A DNA stretch of 64,000 bases from Caenorhabditis elegans (lineage: Eukaryota; Nematoda; Chromadorea; Rhabditida; Rhabditidae), in the NCBI RefSeq assembly GCF_000002985.6, contig NC_003282.8, positions 3,844,001-3,908,000 of the forward strand. Reading direction: 5' to 3'. Position numbers and translations under genes: made by a program. Shown in pieces: positions 56,185-64,000 of the stretch. Below the pieces are notes generated by a model, which was given only the letters and a program-made list of their open reading frames with translations, searched no databases and was not told the origin of the DNA. Within the stretch, counting starts at the first letter, position 1. Each line of letters begins with the position of its first letter.

Positions 56185-56375
56185 ATGTGATGGGCCTGAC
56201 GCCTACCTAGAACCTGTCCGCCTCACGTCGGCTTTCCGCCTCTTTTTTGCATTTTTACTTTAATTTGCAAACCTTTCTCATTCTTATCAATTTGATGAAA
56301 ATGAATAAAAGTTCATGTATGTTTTTGCAGAAAGCGCGGATTGAGGCAAGGAGCAGGCGGAGGCAGCCTACATGG
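56185..56375. repeat. Dispersed repeat, copy 2
   Basis: Matches 23815-24000 with divergence; 'cttttttgcatttttac' and the 'gcgcggattgaggc...gcaggcgg' tail are the shared landmarks. Confidence 0.6.
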
Positions 56376-56570
56376 ATGTTCCGGGTTAAAGAAAACCGGA
56401 AGTATTTGCTGGAAATGCAAGAATCAAGAACATATAGTTAGATCCTGCTACTGAATGTGCTTTGCTTTCTAATTTCTTTAAAAATACTGACGCCATTGGT
56501 ATTATGCACAACAGGTGAAACATTTTACTTTAAAAGCTATACAAGTTTGCAAACAAACCAGGAAATCCCT

Positions 56571-58326
56571 ATGAACATCTCTAAATACTTTTCAAGATAT
56601 GATCCCGCCGGACAATCATTTCTAGCTGCCTGGAATGACGTATTTAGAGTGATTGACTACGGAACAATTATAATTTTTTTTGCGATATTCCCATTTTACG
56701 TGTACGTTCACAAAATTAATGATGTGAAAGATAGGGAAGTGAGTGGAAGCCTACTTGATTAATTTCATGATACTTGTTTAGGCACTCGTTTTTCCGATTA
56801 CAAATCACTTCTACAAAACAGTAGTTTTAATGATCATTGGATACGTTATTGTTGTCCTACTGGTGTTGTTTCTTGCCACGAATTCAATGTATGACTATGA
56901 GACATAGGGCTTTTATGGAAGGCATGCGCGGTACAAATTTTAATCTTATAACATTCAGACTTAGTTACATCGGGTTTCTGTCATTGCCTGCTTGGGCGTT
57001 GGTTATTGTAACATACCACTTAATTGTGGAAGTGTTTCATGTTCTAATATCTCTCCTTGCTATAGAAAAGTTTCTCATCTACTTTTTTCCATCATGGGAG
57101 AAAAATGTGCTGATTGTGCAAAAGTTTGTACAAAAATATATACTACTACTGTACTTGGGGTGTTGTTTGAAGTATGCGTTACTTTACGCGCTCGAATCCT
57201 GGTTTGGTGGAGGAAGAGGTTGGGAATTGTCGTATGGTGTAAGTTGCTGAAACTTGCTTTACGAGTTGTTATAGATTTTCTCTGTGCCAACACGGGTTTA
57301 AATTTATGTGAGCCACTACGTATTAAAGATGGAGTACCGAAATCTGGGAAATATTTTTAAATGACTCCAAATTTTCCCCTGATTCCGAATTTCTATGTGA
57401 AAAAATTCAAAAAAATTTCCCTGATTTTATATTTGAGCTTGAAATTGCGATTTTCATTTGCGTACCCATGAGATTTTTCAAATTCGCGCCGAAATAAGTT
57501 ATCCTTGGAGCGCGTTTGCCTCATTTAATTTTCAACTTATATTTTCGGTCATTTTTGTCGTACATTATCTGATTTTTTCCGAAAAAATATATTCTTTCGT
57601 TCCAATTGAACATTGTATTGGCATAAAAATAAATGAAAATAAATAGCTGAAAAACTGAAAAAAGTGGAAATATATGCCCTGCTCAAATATAAAATCAGGG
57701 AAATTTTTTCGAATTTTTTCACATAGAAATTCGGAATCGGGGAAAATTTGGAGTCAATTAAAAATATTTCCCAGATTCCGGAATTCCACCTTTAAATTTC
57801 TAATAAACAAAGTTTACATGAAACTTCTGCTTCAGATATTTGCTTTTCAGATCTCATACTACAGCCTATACATCTTACTGTTTATATCTGTACTCCTCTA
57901 CATCCCAGTTATAATTAGCGTTCGGAAATTATCCCATTTACAATCTGCTCAACTAAACAACCCACAACGATACATCATGATTCAAATAATCGTCGTATTC
58001 ATTGTGAAGATCGTGAGTAGTTGCTAATGAACTGAAAACTAACCGTCTTGTCCTTTCAGGTAAATATCATCCCAAGAAGCTTTGTGGCATTTCTTTACAA
58101 AGATCCATTGTACCAGATTCTAATAGTTCCTTCCCTTTCTGATATTGTTGCAGTGCCACTTATTGTACAAGTATCGTATTTGGGAAGTAACAAGAGGAAC
58201 TGGAATTTATTGTTTAAAAAGTTCAGTTTTATGAAATTTGGAAAAGTTTTGTTATTTGGATATAGCGACACAGAAGTAGTTCGGCCACTACAATTGGAGT
58301 CAACCATGTTTCCTCCGCGATTTTAG
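56571..58326 (+). CDS. SRZ-class serpentine (7TM) chemoreceptor
   Basis: Exons 56571-56738, 56782-56888, 56959-57238, 57851-58012 and 58060-58326 give 327 residues, a normal SRZ length. Blocks in order: DYGTIIIFFAIFPFYVYVHK (TM1), FYKTVVLMIIGYVIVVLLVL (TM2), SYIGFLSLPAWALVIVTY (TM3), FHVLISLLAIEKFLIYFFPS with the IEKFLIYFFP block after TM3/TM4, KYILLLYLGCCLKYALLYAL, SLYILLFISVLLYIPVIISV and IQIIVVFIVKI. It is intact only if the 70-bp intron 56889-56958 is recognised; otherwise a TAG appears. The start at MNIS was preferred because it sits a normal distance before TM1; no upstream ATG is in frame nearby. Exon 4 could begin at 57836 instead (five more residues). Intron 3 contains a 473-bp palindromic element. 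SRZ receptors are putative chemosensory GPCRs; the ligand is unknown. Confidence 0.82.
57323..57795. mobile_element. 473-bp palindromic TTAA-ended element in srz intron 3
   Basis: 'ttaaagatggagtaccgaaa' at the left pairs with 'ttccggaattccacctttaa' at the right. Inside, 'gactccaaattttcccc', 'attccgaatttctatgtgaa' and 'tttccctgattttatatttg' all reappear as reverse complements near the other end. TTAA at both borders suggests piggyBac-like targeting or TTAA-containing termini. Confidence 0.8.
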
Positions 58327-58335
58327 GAATTTTAC

Positions 58336-59001
58336 TTAAAGGTGGTGTAGAGTCGAAATTTTTTTGTTGCTTTAAATGACAGAAAATGGACCCTAATAAC
58401 CGAATATAACTGTTAAAAAAATTAAAAAAAATTTCTAAATTTTTCATGATTTTTTCAATTTTGAGAAAATCAAAGAAACGGCTGACGAAATTTGAATTAC
58501 CGCGCAAATGAGTGACGTCATTTTTTATATTTTCGCGTTTTCTGGCTAAATTCGTCAGTTTTTCTCGATTTTTTCTTCTATATTTGATTTGAAACACCGT
58601 TTTTCAATTATTTAAAATAGTTATTTTGGAAAAAAATTAATAATAAATATTAAATTGCGGATTTTAGGTCAATTTTGACATTTATGGCGATTTCCTTAGG
58701 GTTTTCAAGTTTTTTTTACGGAAAAAGTAATTGCATAATTGACAAACAATGTTTCAAATCAAATAGAAGAAAAATCGAGAAAAACTGACGAATTTAGCCA
58801 GAAAACGCAAAAATATCAAAAATGACGTCACTCATTCGCGCGGTAATTCAAATTTCGTCAGCCGTTTCTTTGATTTTCTCAAAATTGAAAAAATCATAAA
58901 AAATTTAGAAAATTATTTTTTTTACAGTTATATTCGGTTATTAGGGTCCATTTTCTGTCATTTAAAGCAACAAAAAAATTTTGACTCTACTCCACCTTTA
59001 A
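58336..59001. mobile_element. 666-bp palindromic TTAAAGGTGG element
   Basis: Left end 'ttaaaggtggtgtagagtcg', right end 'tgactctactccacctttaa'. The arms of about 270 bp pair nearly throughout, for example 'gaaacggctgacgaaatttg' with 'caaatttcgtcagccgtttc' and 'gagtgacgtca' with 'tgacgtcactc'. The element begins 10 bases after the srz stop, so it may supply its 3' end. No coding sequence. Confidence 0.85.
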
Positions 59002-59125
59002 AGGAGGAGAACCAAAATCTGATAAATTACTCAAAATTTTCCCCTAATTCCGAATACCTATGTGAAAAAATTCAAAAAAAATTCCTGATTTTATATTTCA
59101 GCTTGAAATAAAAATGAAATAAAAA
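58998..59125. repeat. Half copy of the srz-intron element, abutting the 666-bp element
   Basis: 'ttaaaggaggagaaccaaaa', then 'ctcaaaattttcccctaatt', 'ccgaatacctatgtgaaaaa' and 'cctgattttatatttcagct' follow the left arm of 57323-57795. It shares its TTAA with the right end of the neighbouring palindrome. Confidence 0.7.
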
Positions 59126-59251
59126 TAAAAATTTAACCTTTTCCCTGACAACCTTCTTGAACTTCTCGACCTTTGAGTTCATTCTCTTTCCCATATAAAA
59201 ATGCTCCTGGAATCCATAAAAATCCATCAATTTGTTCGATCTCAGCAAATC

Positions 59252-59644
59252 ATGATGATTATCCCACAGCTCGTCTGTCTCTCAATGCTAATCGTCACTG
59301 TAACGTCGCAAGCTCCAGATGCGACCGCCTTACAGAAGACATCCAACGACAACAGCTCTGCACTTTCAACAAATGAAATGGAGAAAAATGCGAATAAAAC
59401 TGCAGAGGAACAAAAGGAAAAGGATAGAAAAAAGAACGAAAGTTTCTCGGAGGCCATTCTATCCTTTGGAGTTGTCTGGATAGTGGTGGTCGTTTTGTTG
59501 TTCCTTGGAGGATCGGCTGCTGCAGGCATCATCATTTTCATCATTATTCAAGACAGAGAAAAAGAGAAGATGGCGGCTGCAGAACTTGATAAACTTGACA
59601 GCATCACAGAGGGAAGCACAGAAGGGACTATTAGAGGAAATTGA
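59252..59644 (+). CDS. Small single-pass membrane protein, T-family member 1
   Basis: Single exon of 130 residues from the ATGATG at 59252; the upstream in-frame ATG (59201) was rejected because 'tgttcgatctcag' just before 59252 looks like a trans-splice acceptor and the paralogue starts at the same point. A signal peptide (MMIIPQLVCLSMLIVTVTSQ) leads to an acidic/basic, Lys/Glu/Asn-rich stalk (NEMEKNANKTAEEQKEKDRK), then one TM (FGVVWIVVVVLLFLGGSAAA and following) and a short cytosolic tail with TEGSTEGT. Probably type I. No known domain. 'cccatataaa' about 60 bases upstream may be its TATA element. Confidence 0.8.
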   Translation: MMIIPQLVCLSMLIVTVTSQAPDATALQKTSNDNSSALSTNEMEKNANKTAEEQKEKDRKKNESFSEAILSFGVVWIVVVVLLFLGGSAAAGIIIFIIIQDREKEKMAAAELDKLDSITEGSTEGTIRGN

Positions 59645-60299
59645 ACTGGCTCTTTTTTGTAATTTTAATGAATGAATGAAGTGTTGAGAAATGGGGACTT
59701 ATCTGACGCGGATAACTTTGTTACAGGATTTTTGGTGTCTAGGATTTTCTATGAAATGTATGCATTTTTGATGAATCTATAAAACAAAATCTCAAATTTC
59801 AGTAAAAAAGCCGGTCTGAAATTGTTGGAGTCTCGCCAAATTGCTCAAAGCTCAAGAGTTTTTTTAATTTTTAGTGATTTTTAGGTTTTTGAAAATTTTT
59901 ATGATGTTGGAAAAAATCAATCATTTTTTCATATAACTCCAGCAAGGCATTTTTCAGATTTTTTCGAAAAAAATATCCAAAAAGCTTCCAAAATACTGTT
60001 ACACCTGAAATATCCTGAATACCCTGAAAATGACCTGGAAATACTAAAAAATTCCCTAAAAATTAAGAAATGATTAAAAAAAAGTATCATTTGAGCCCAT
60101 TTTACGGGCCTCTGTCAATTTCAGATCAACTACTTCTTTCTTGTACGAAATGCTCGTCCACCGCAAAATGTTTTGTAGGGAAATTCTTTAATAGCTCTCT
60201 TCCAAATGGCAACGGTTTTGTTTTGAAGTATCAAGTGAGCTGAAATACTTTCATTTTAAGGAAAATTCAAAGACCCTAATTCAGTCGCAAGTTGCTTAA

Positions 60300-60600
60300 A
60301 AGGGGATAGAAAAAATGGAAAGTTTTCCTGGAAGTGCGAGAATCAAGAACAAATCCTGCAAATGATAGTGCTTTGCTTTCTAATTACGAGAAAAATATTC
60401 TAATGACACCATTGATAAATTGAACAAAAACAGGTGAAAACGTCTTCCTTAAAAGCAGTGAAAGTTTGAAGAAAAAACTCAGAAAATCCTTATAATCAAC
60501 TATGTATGTACTATGTAACTATGTAATTAGGAACAACAGAAGTAGTTCGGCCAAAAAAATAGAAGTCAACCATGTTTCCTCCGCAGTTTCAGAAAACTAC
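60300..60600 (+). pseudogene. srz relic: 5' flank fused to 3' end
   Basis: 60330-60490 ('gagaatcaagaaca', 'gtgctttgctttctaatt', 'acaggtgaaa') matches the sequence just upstream of the srz start (56415-56575). 60536-60590 ('cagaagtagttcggcc', 'gaagtcaaccatgtttcctc') matches the last 50 bases of its coding sequence (58270-58320). Everything between is missing. An internally deleted duplicate that cannot encode a receptor. Confidence 0.75.
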
Positions 60601-60919
60601 AAATATATTTTTAACGTATACGTATAGTATCCCTACAGTAGCACAACAGTACCTAATTTTCCTAAACTACAGTACCCCTACAGCACCCTTACATCACCCT
60701 TACAGTACCACTACAGTCATATTTACACACAATAATAAAATGTCCTCCTAGAAAAGCTTTAACACATGAAGAATCTCACTAAAAATTGAATTGTTACGAA
60801 AGAAGAAACATCCCTGACCACCTTTTTGAACTTTTCGACCTTCCAGTTCATTCTCTTTCCCATATAAAGATGCTCCCGGCATCCAGAAAACCCATCAATT
60901 TGCTTGATCTCAGCAAATC

Positions 60920-61372
60920 ATGATGATTATCCCACAGCTCGTCTGTCTCTCAATGATATTCATCCTTGAAACGTCGCAAGCTCCTGATGCAGCCGCCTTG
61001 CAGAAGACATTCAACAACAGCAGTGCACAAATGAAAGCAAACTTCGACAAGAATGCAGCAGAGAGTAAGGAAAATTTTGAGAAGAAAAAAGATGAAATGG
61101 AGAAAGATTTCAATAAAACAAAGGAGGAAAATGAAAAAAAAGCGAAAGAGGATAAGAAGAAAGCGGAAGGTTTCATCGAATCTATCCTGGCATTCGGAGT
61201 TGGTACGATTGTGTTGACCGTTCTTCTGTGCGTCGGAGGTTCTTTGGCTGCAGGCCTTGTCACGTATTTCATTATTCGCGGACGCAAGAGGGACAAGGAG
61301 ATTGAGGCAGAAATCGTTGCCGCGTCTACAATGGGAACAGTTGGAGCGGCTACCACCGGTGGGGAGAAATGA
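60920..61372 (+). CDS. Small single-pass membrane protein, T-family member 2
   Basis: Single exon, 150 residues. It shares with member 1 the signal peptide start MMIIPQLVCLSM, the mature N-terminus SQAPDA and about 100 bases of upstream DNA including 'ttctctttcccatataaa'. The stalk is longer and strongly helical (NFDKNAAESKENFEKKKDEM, then KDFNKTKEENEKKAKEDKKK), likely a coiled coil. One TM (VGTIVLTVLLCVGGSLAAGL) precedes a basic GRKRDKE stop-transfer and a Gly/Thr tail. Function unknown. Confidence 0.82.
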   Translation: MMIIPQLVCLSMIFILETSQAPDAAALQKTFNNSSAQMKANFDKNAAESKENFEKKKDEMEKDFNKTKEENEKKAKEDKKKAEGFIESILAFGVGTIVLTVLLCVGGSLAAGLVTYFIIRGRKRDKEIEAEIVAASTMGTVGAATTGGEK

Positions 61373-62112
61373 AGTGTCCTTTTTGCATGCACCTATAACG
61401 AATGAATTTTTTAAGAAATTTTCTTAGTTGCAGATCACAATATTTCAGGTTTTTCCTGTGCCAAGGTGGTATAAAGTTATTTAATTTGTTAAAGATGCCT
61501 CTATTTATTTTTGAATGCATTTTTAAGGATCAAATTCACAGATTGAACAAATCATTGACGTAACCTAGTAGAAAATAATAAATAGTAATATATATACCGT
61601 ATAGTACTTCTACCGTAGCCTTATTATTGATAAATTTATTCCTGCCCTCATGATTTTTGTGAGAGTTCAGTATTTGGGTTTCTTTGTCCTTGAACGTGGT
61701 ATTTCAAAACAAAACATTTTTTCTCAGAAAATTTGAATTTCCCGCCAAAAGATATTCACAAAAAAAATTGAGTTTTCAGTCAAACTTTTATCACGGAGAA
61801 TTTGAATGTACCACCAAATTGGATTTTCTCACCCAATGTTTTTTCGCAAAAATATTAATTTTCCGAGTAAATTTTTCCACAGAAAATTTGAATTTCCCGC
61901 GAAATTTCAATTTGTTTCCTAACCATTTTTACAAAAAAATTGAATTTTTCGCCAAAATCTTCGATCTCACCAGACTACAGAGTTCAAAGAGTAAACATAG
62001 TTACAGAGCACATCACTTCCTACATGTTAGAAAATGATGCCATCCGTTTAACATAGCATAACTTTAAACATACTTATTCAATAAAAGAAATACATTTATT
62101 CAACTGTTCTCT
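61373..62112. other. AT-rich spacer between T-family members 2 and 3
   Basis: No gene. Repeated 'gaatttcccgcc/gaaaatttgaattt' phrases occur at 61720-61960 and again at 62640-63010 on the far side of member 3. They look like a simple diverged tandem family. Confidence 0.5.
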
Positions 62113-62493
62113 TCAAATAGTATGGGGCTCTTCAAAACTTCCGTTGTTGCCCATTGGTTGACCATTTCTCATGTAGTACTCAGGCGATCTGTTGCACCGA
62201 CGAATGCAGATAACCACAATCACAATTGCCCCGATAATCACCACAATTGTCACCACAACAATACAAACCACCCAGATGATTCCGAAAGTGACAAGCTTCG
62301 ACATGAAGTCTTCGTGATTCTTCACCATCTCATCAGCCCTCTTATTATGATCATCCAACATTTTATTCGAGTTCTTCTTAAACGAGTCATCCATTTCTTT
62401 GCTGGATTTGTTGTGAAACGCATCCATTTCAGCAGCTTTTTTATTGAAGTCAGCTTTCATCTTTGCCACGTCTTCATCATACTTCTTCTTCAT
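62113..62493 (-). CDS. Small single-pass membrane protein, T-family member 3, N-terminus unresolved
   Basis: The open frame from 62493 gives 126 residues: a charged stalk (KYDEDVAKMKADFNKKAAEM, then DDSFKKNSNKMLDDHNKRAD), a TM (FGIIWVVCIVVVTIVVIIGA and following) and a tail RRCNRSPEYYMRNGQPMG. It lacks a signal peptide if it starts here. Directly upstream an ATG at 62555 (MIPADTACYLLLFYANS) gives a signal-like start in a different frame and stops at 62490, so signal and stalk are one base out of phase. Either the gene is recently frameshifted, or an unseen exon supplies the signal. Related to members 1, 2 and 4 by layout. Confidence 0.6.
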   Translation of the reverse strand: MKKKYDEDVAKMKADFNKKAAEMDAFHNKSSKEMDDSFKKNSNKMLDDHNKRADEMVKNHEDFMSKLVTFGIIWVVCIVVVTIVVIIGAIVIVVICIRRCNRSPEYYMRNGQPMGNNGSFEEPHTI

Positions 62494-62639
62494 GTCATCA
62501 TTGGAGAATTGGCATAGAACAAGAGTAGATAGCAGGCCGTATCCGCAGGAATCATATCAGACACCAAAGCGTCGAGTTGAAAGAACTGATAGTGCACCGA
62601 CGAGTCCTGATTATTGAATTGGAATGAATTTTTTATTCG

Positions 62640-63010
62640 ATTTTTTTCTTGAATTTTTTGAAGTCCCACCAAAATGTTTCTCGTAAAATTTGTTTTTTTT
62701 TCCTGTCATCAATGATCTCGGAAGTTTTGAATTTCCCGCTTAAATTCTTTCAGAAAACACTTGAATTTCAATTTTATGCCACAATTTTTTTAATAGGAAA
62801 TTCAATTTTTCCGCCAATGTTTTTTCACTGAAAATTTGAATTTCTACCAAAATTTTATCGTAGTCAGTAAGAAATGGTTTACCTCTACAATATTTTTTTC
62901 ATAAAGCTTTAATTTCCCGCCGAACATCTTCTTAGATCTATTGAATTCCCGCCAAGAATGTTTTCCCATACAATTTGAACTTGCCATCAAATTTTCTAAC
63001 AGAAAATTCA
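62640..63010. repeat. 'gaatttcccgcc' simple repeat cluster
   Basis: Multiple phrases of the type 'aaaatttgaatttcccgccaa' occur in loose tandem. The same motif lies at 61720-61960, so the two clusters flank T-family member 3. Confidence 0.5.
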
Positions 63011-63291
63011 AAAATTCCGTGAAAAAATCTTAACATTTGAACTTTTGGAACCGAATATTATTCCGTATGAAATACACGTTCTCACCACTTTTCAAAGAAT
63101 TTTCCGTCGAGCAGAAACCTGAAAAAGTCCTAGTGGTCAAGTTTTCAGGACCACCATCAAATGAGAGATCATGGATTATAACGTAAGCTCCCTACGATTC
63201 AGAAAAATCGATACAACAACTTTTTTACAAATTTTATGTCATGTCATGCAACAATACCACAAGACGAAATATTTCAAAAAAACTAATTTAT

Positions 63292-63606
63292 TCACAAAAG
63301 AGAGCACTTCACATTCCTCCGGTAGTTCCTCCGCCAGTGGATCCTTGACTTTTGCCACCGAATCCTCCACCCATCTTGTTCCGTTATATCAAGGAACTGC
63401 GCTCTCCGTTGACGCATCACACAAACTGTAATACTGACCGAAATGACGACAACCAACACAATCACGACGAGCTCGACGATAATGAACCCGACCAATCCAA
63501 GAGATGCCAGTTTTTGGAAAAATTCTTCCTCGATGTTGAATGCTTGAACTGATGGCATCATGAGGCAAAGCAGAAAGGAGAACCAAGCGATTTGTGGAAT
63601 GATCAT
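63292..63606 (-). CDS. Small single-pass membrane protein, T-family member 4, tail frame in doubt
   Basis: 104 residues as read. Signal peptide MIIPQIAWFSFLLCLMMPSV, a very short stalk (FNIEEEFFQKLASLG), TM (LVGFIIVELVVIVLVVVISV and following) and basic RQRR stop-transfer. As read the tail ends WQKSRIHWRRNYRRNVKC, but the neighbouring frame over the same bases reads KMGGGFGGKSQGSTGGGTTG and ends in a stop at 63311. That is like the Gly/Thr tail of member 2 and is more plausible. A one-base difference near 63370 would switch frames. Confidence 0.6.
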   Translation of the reverse strand: MIIPQIAWFSFLLCLMMPSVQAFNIEEEFFQKLASLGLVGFIIVELVVIVLVVVISVSITVCVMRQRRAQFLDITEQDGWRIRWQKSRIHWRRNYRRNVKCSLL

Positions 63607-63842
63607 CTTGATTTGATAATAAAAAGTGAGGATCTTGGAGAAAATCGGGGAATTTATAGGGAAATGGGACCCTATCTATAAAGGTCATCGGAACGGCTCA
63701 CGGCATATTATTTTTAAAAAATAAATTTTTAATTATAATGCTTTTTTAGTGGAAATCATTTTCATCTGGTATTGATGCATTTGTAAAACTAGGGGCGGCT
63801 GAAATATGCTTCCGTAGTAGAAAAAAGGGCTTCAGCGGGCTT

Positions 63843-63890
63843 ACCATTAGGCTTAAGTGTAGGCTTAGGCTCAGGCTTGGGCTTAGATGG
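63843..63890. repeat. Degenerate TTAGGC-like (telomere-type) repeat
   Basis: 'attaggcttaagtgtaggct' followed by 'taggctcaggcttgggctta' contains five ggctta/taggct units of the C. elegans telomere hexamer TTAGGC, imperfect and interstitial. Confidence 0.5.
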
Positions 63891-64000
63891 GAGGGAAGAA
63901 AGAACAATAGGATTCCAGAAAATTCAATAATTCATGAAGTGAAAAAATGGAAAAAAGGGCTTAATCGGCCGGCTTGGTCTGAAGCGGGGAAAAAACTATT

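Larger units (their letters stand above)
54641..56570. other. Noncoding region upstream of the srz gene
   Basis: No gene supported. Contains a foldback element (55185-55445), a cluster of GATA cores (55950-56125) and dispersed-repeat copy 2 (56185-56375). A G-run lies at about 54940-54948. Confidence 0.5.

Noticed and set aside
56889-56958. In-frame TAG and apparent frameshift in the srz gene, suggesting a pseudogene
   Set aside because: A 70-bp intron (GTATGA...TTCAG) removes the stop and restores one frame through the family blocks, giving a normal receptor length.
59201-59251. Upstream in-frame ATG for T-family member 1, adding 17 residues
   Set aside because: The added segment would disrupt the signal peptide, a likely trans-splice acceptor lies after it, and the paralogue begins at the equivalent of 59252.
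1-64000. CRISPR arrays, bacterial-type operons, rRNA or tRNA genes
   Set aside because: The window is eukaryotic nuclear DNA. No regularly spaced identical repeats and no cloverleaf with A/B boxes were recognised by eye; a tRNAscan-type search would settle small RNA genes.

Overview
This window is nematode nuclear DNA, and I read it as Caenorhabditis elegans, most likely chromosome IV around zag-1. The signs are AT-rich intergenic sequence, many short introns ending in TTTTCAG, splice acceptors a few bases before start codons (as in SL1 trans-splicing), many palindromic miniature elements, and recognisable genes. A seven-exon model of zag-1 gives exactly 596 residues. The neighbours fit my memory of the F28F9 and F37C4 clones; those clone names are recall, not a search result.

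Layout. Bases 1-11849 are a gene-free region upstream of zag-1, with tandem-like repeats, CT-rich tracts and scattered CACCTG E-boxes. zag-1 (+, 11850-17124) encodes a ZEB-type zinc-finger/homeodomain repressor. It converges on an SLC7 amino acid transporter (-, 21030-18242, probably aat-8). After about 4.3 kb of noncoding sequence comes a four-helix membrane protein of unknown function (+, 25376-27726). It converges closely on a DUF4140/DUF4139 protein (-, 29801-27931, F37C4.5). Next are a PYROXD2-like oxidoreductase (-, 34331-31488, F37C4.6) and, 216 bp upstream on the same strand, a secreted-then-anchored protein with a WSNWSCC motif (-, 37187-34547).

Bases 37852-48563 hold three tandem 12-TM-type acyltransferase-3/SGNH (OAC family) genes of 685, 686 and 677 residues. 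Bases 49012-51445 hold three tiny genes for Gly/Asn-rich secreted peptides of 63, 66 and 69 residues. Bases 51.6-54.7 kb contain a diverged three-copy noncoding repeat and a broken small gene. Bases 56571-58326 encode an SRZ-class chemoreceptor. From 59252 to 63606 there are four related small proteins (signal peptide, charged stalk, one TM); two look disturbed by frame changes.

The right third is a fast-evolving accessory region of secreted peptides, chemoreceptor and expanded membrane enzymes. The srz + small-TM-protein block was apparently duplicated and the second srz copy deleted down to its ends. Several palindromic MITE-like elements with TTAA or TA boundaries sit in introns and spacers. 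All exon joins were set by hand from splice signals and checked for reading phase; every multi-exon model given as intact keeps one open frame.
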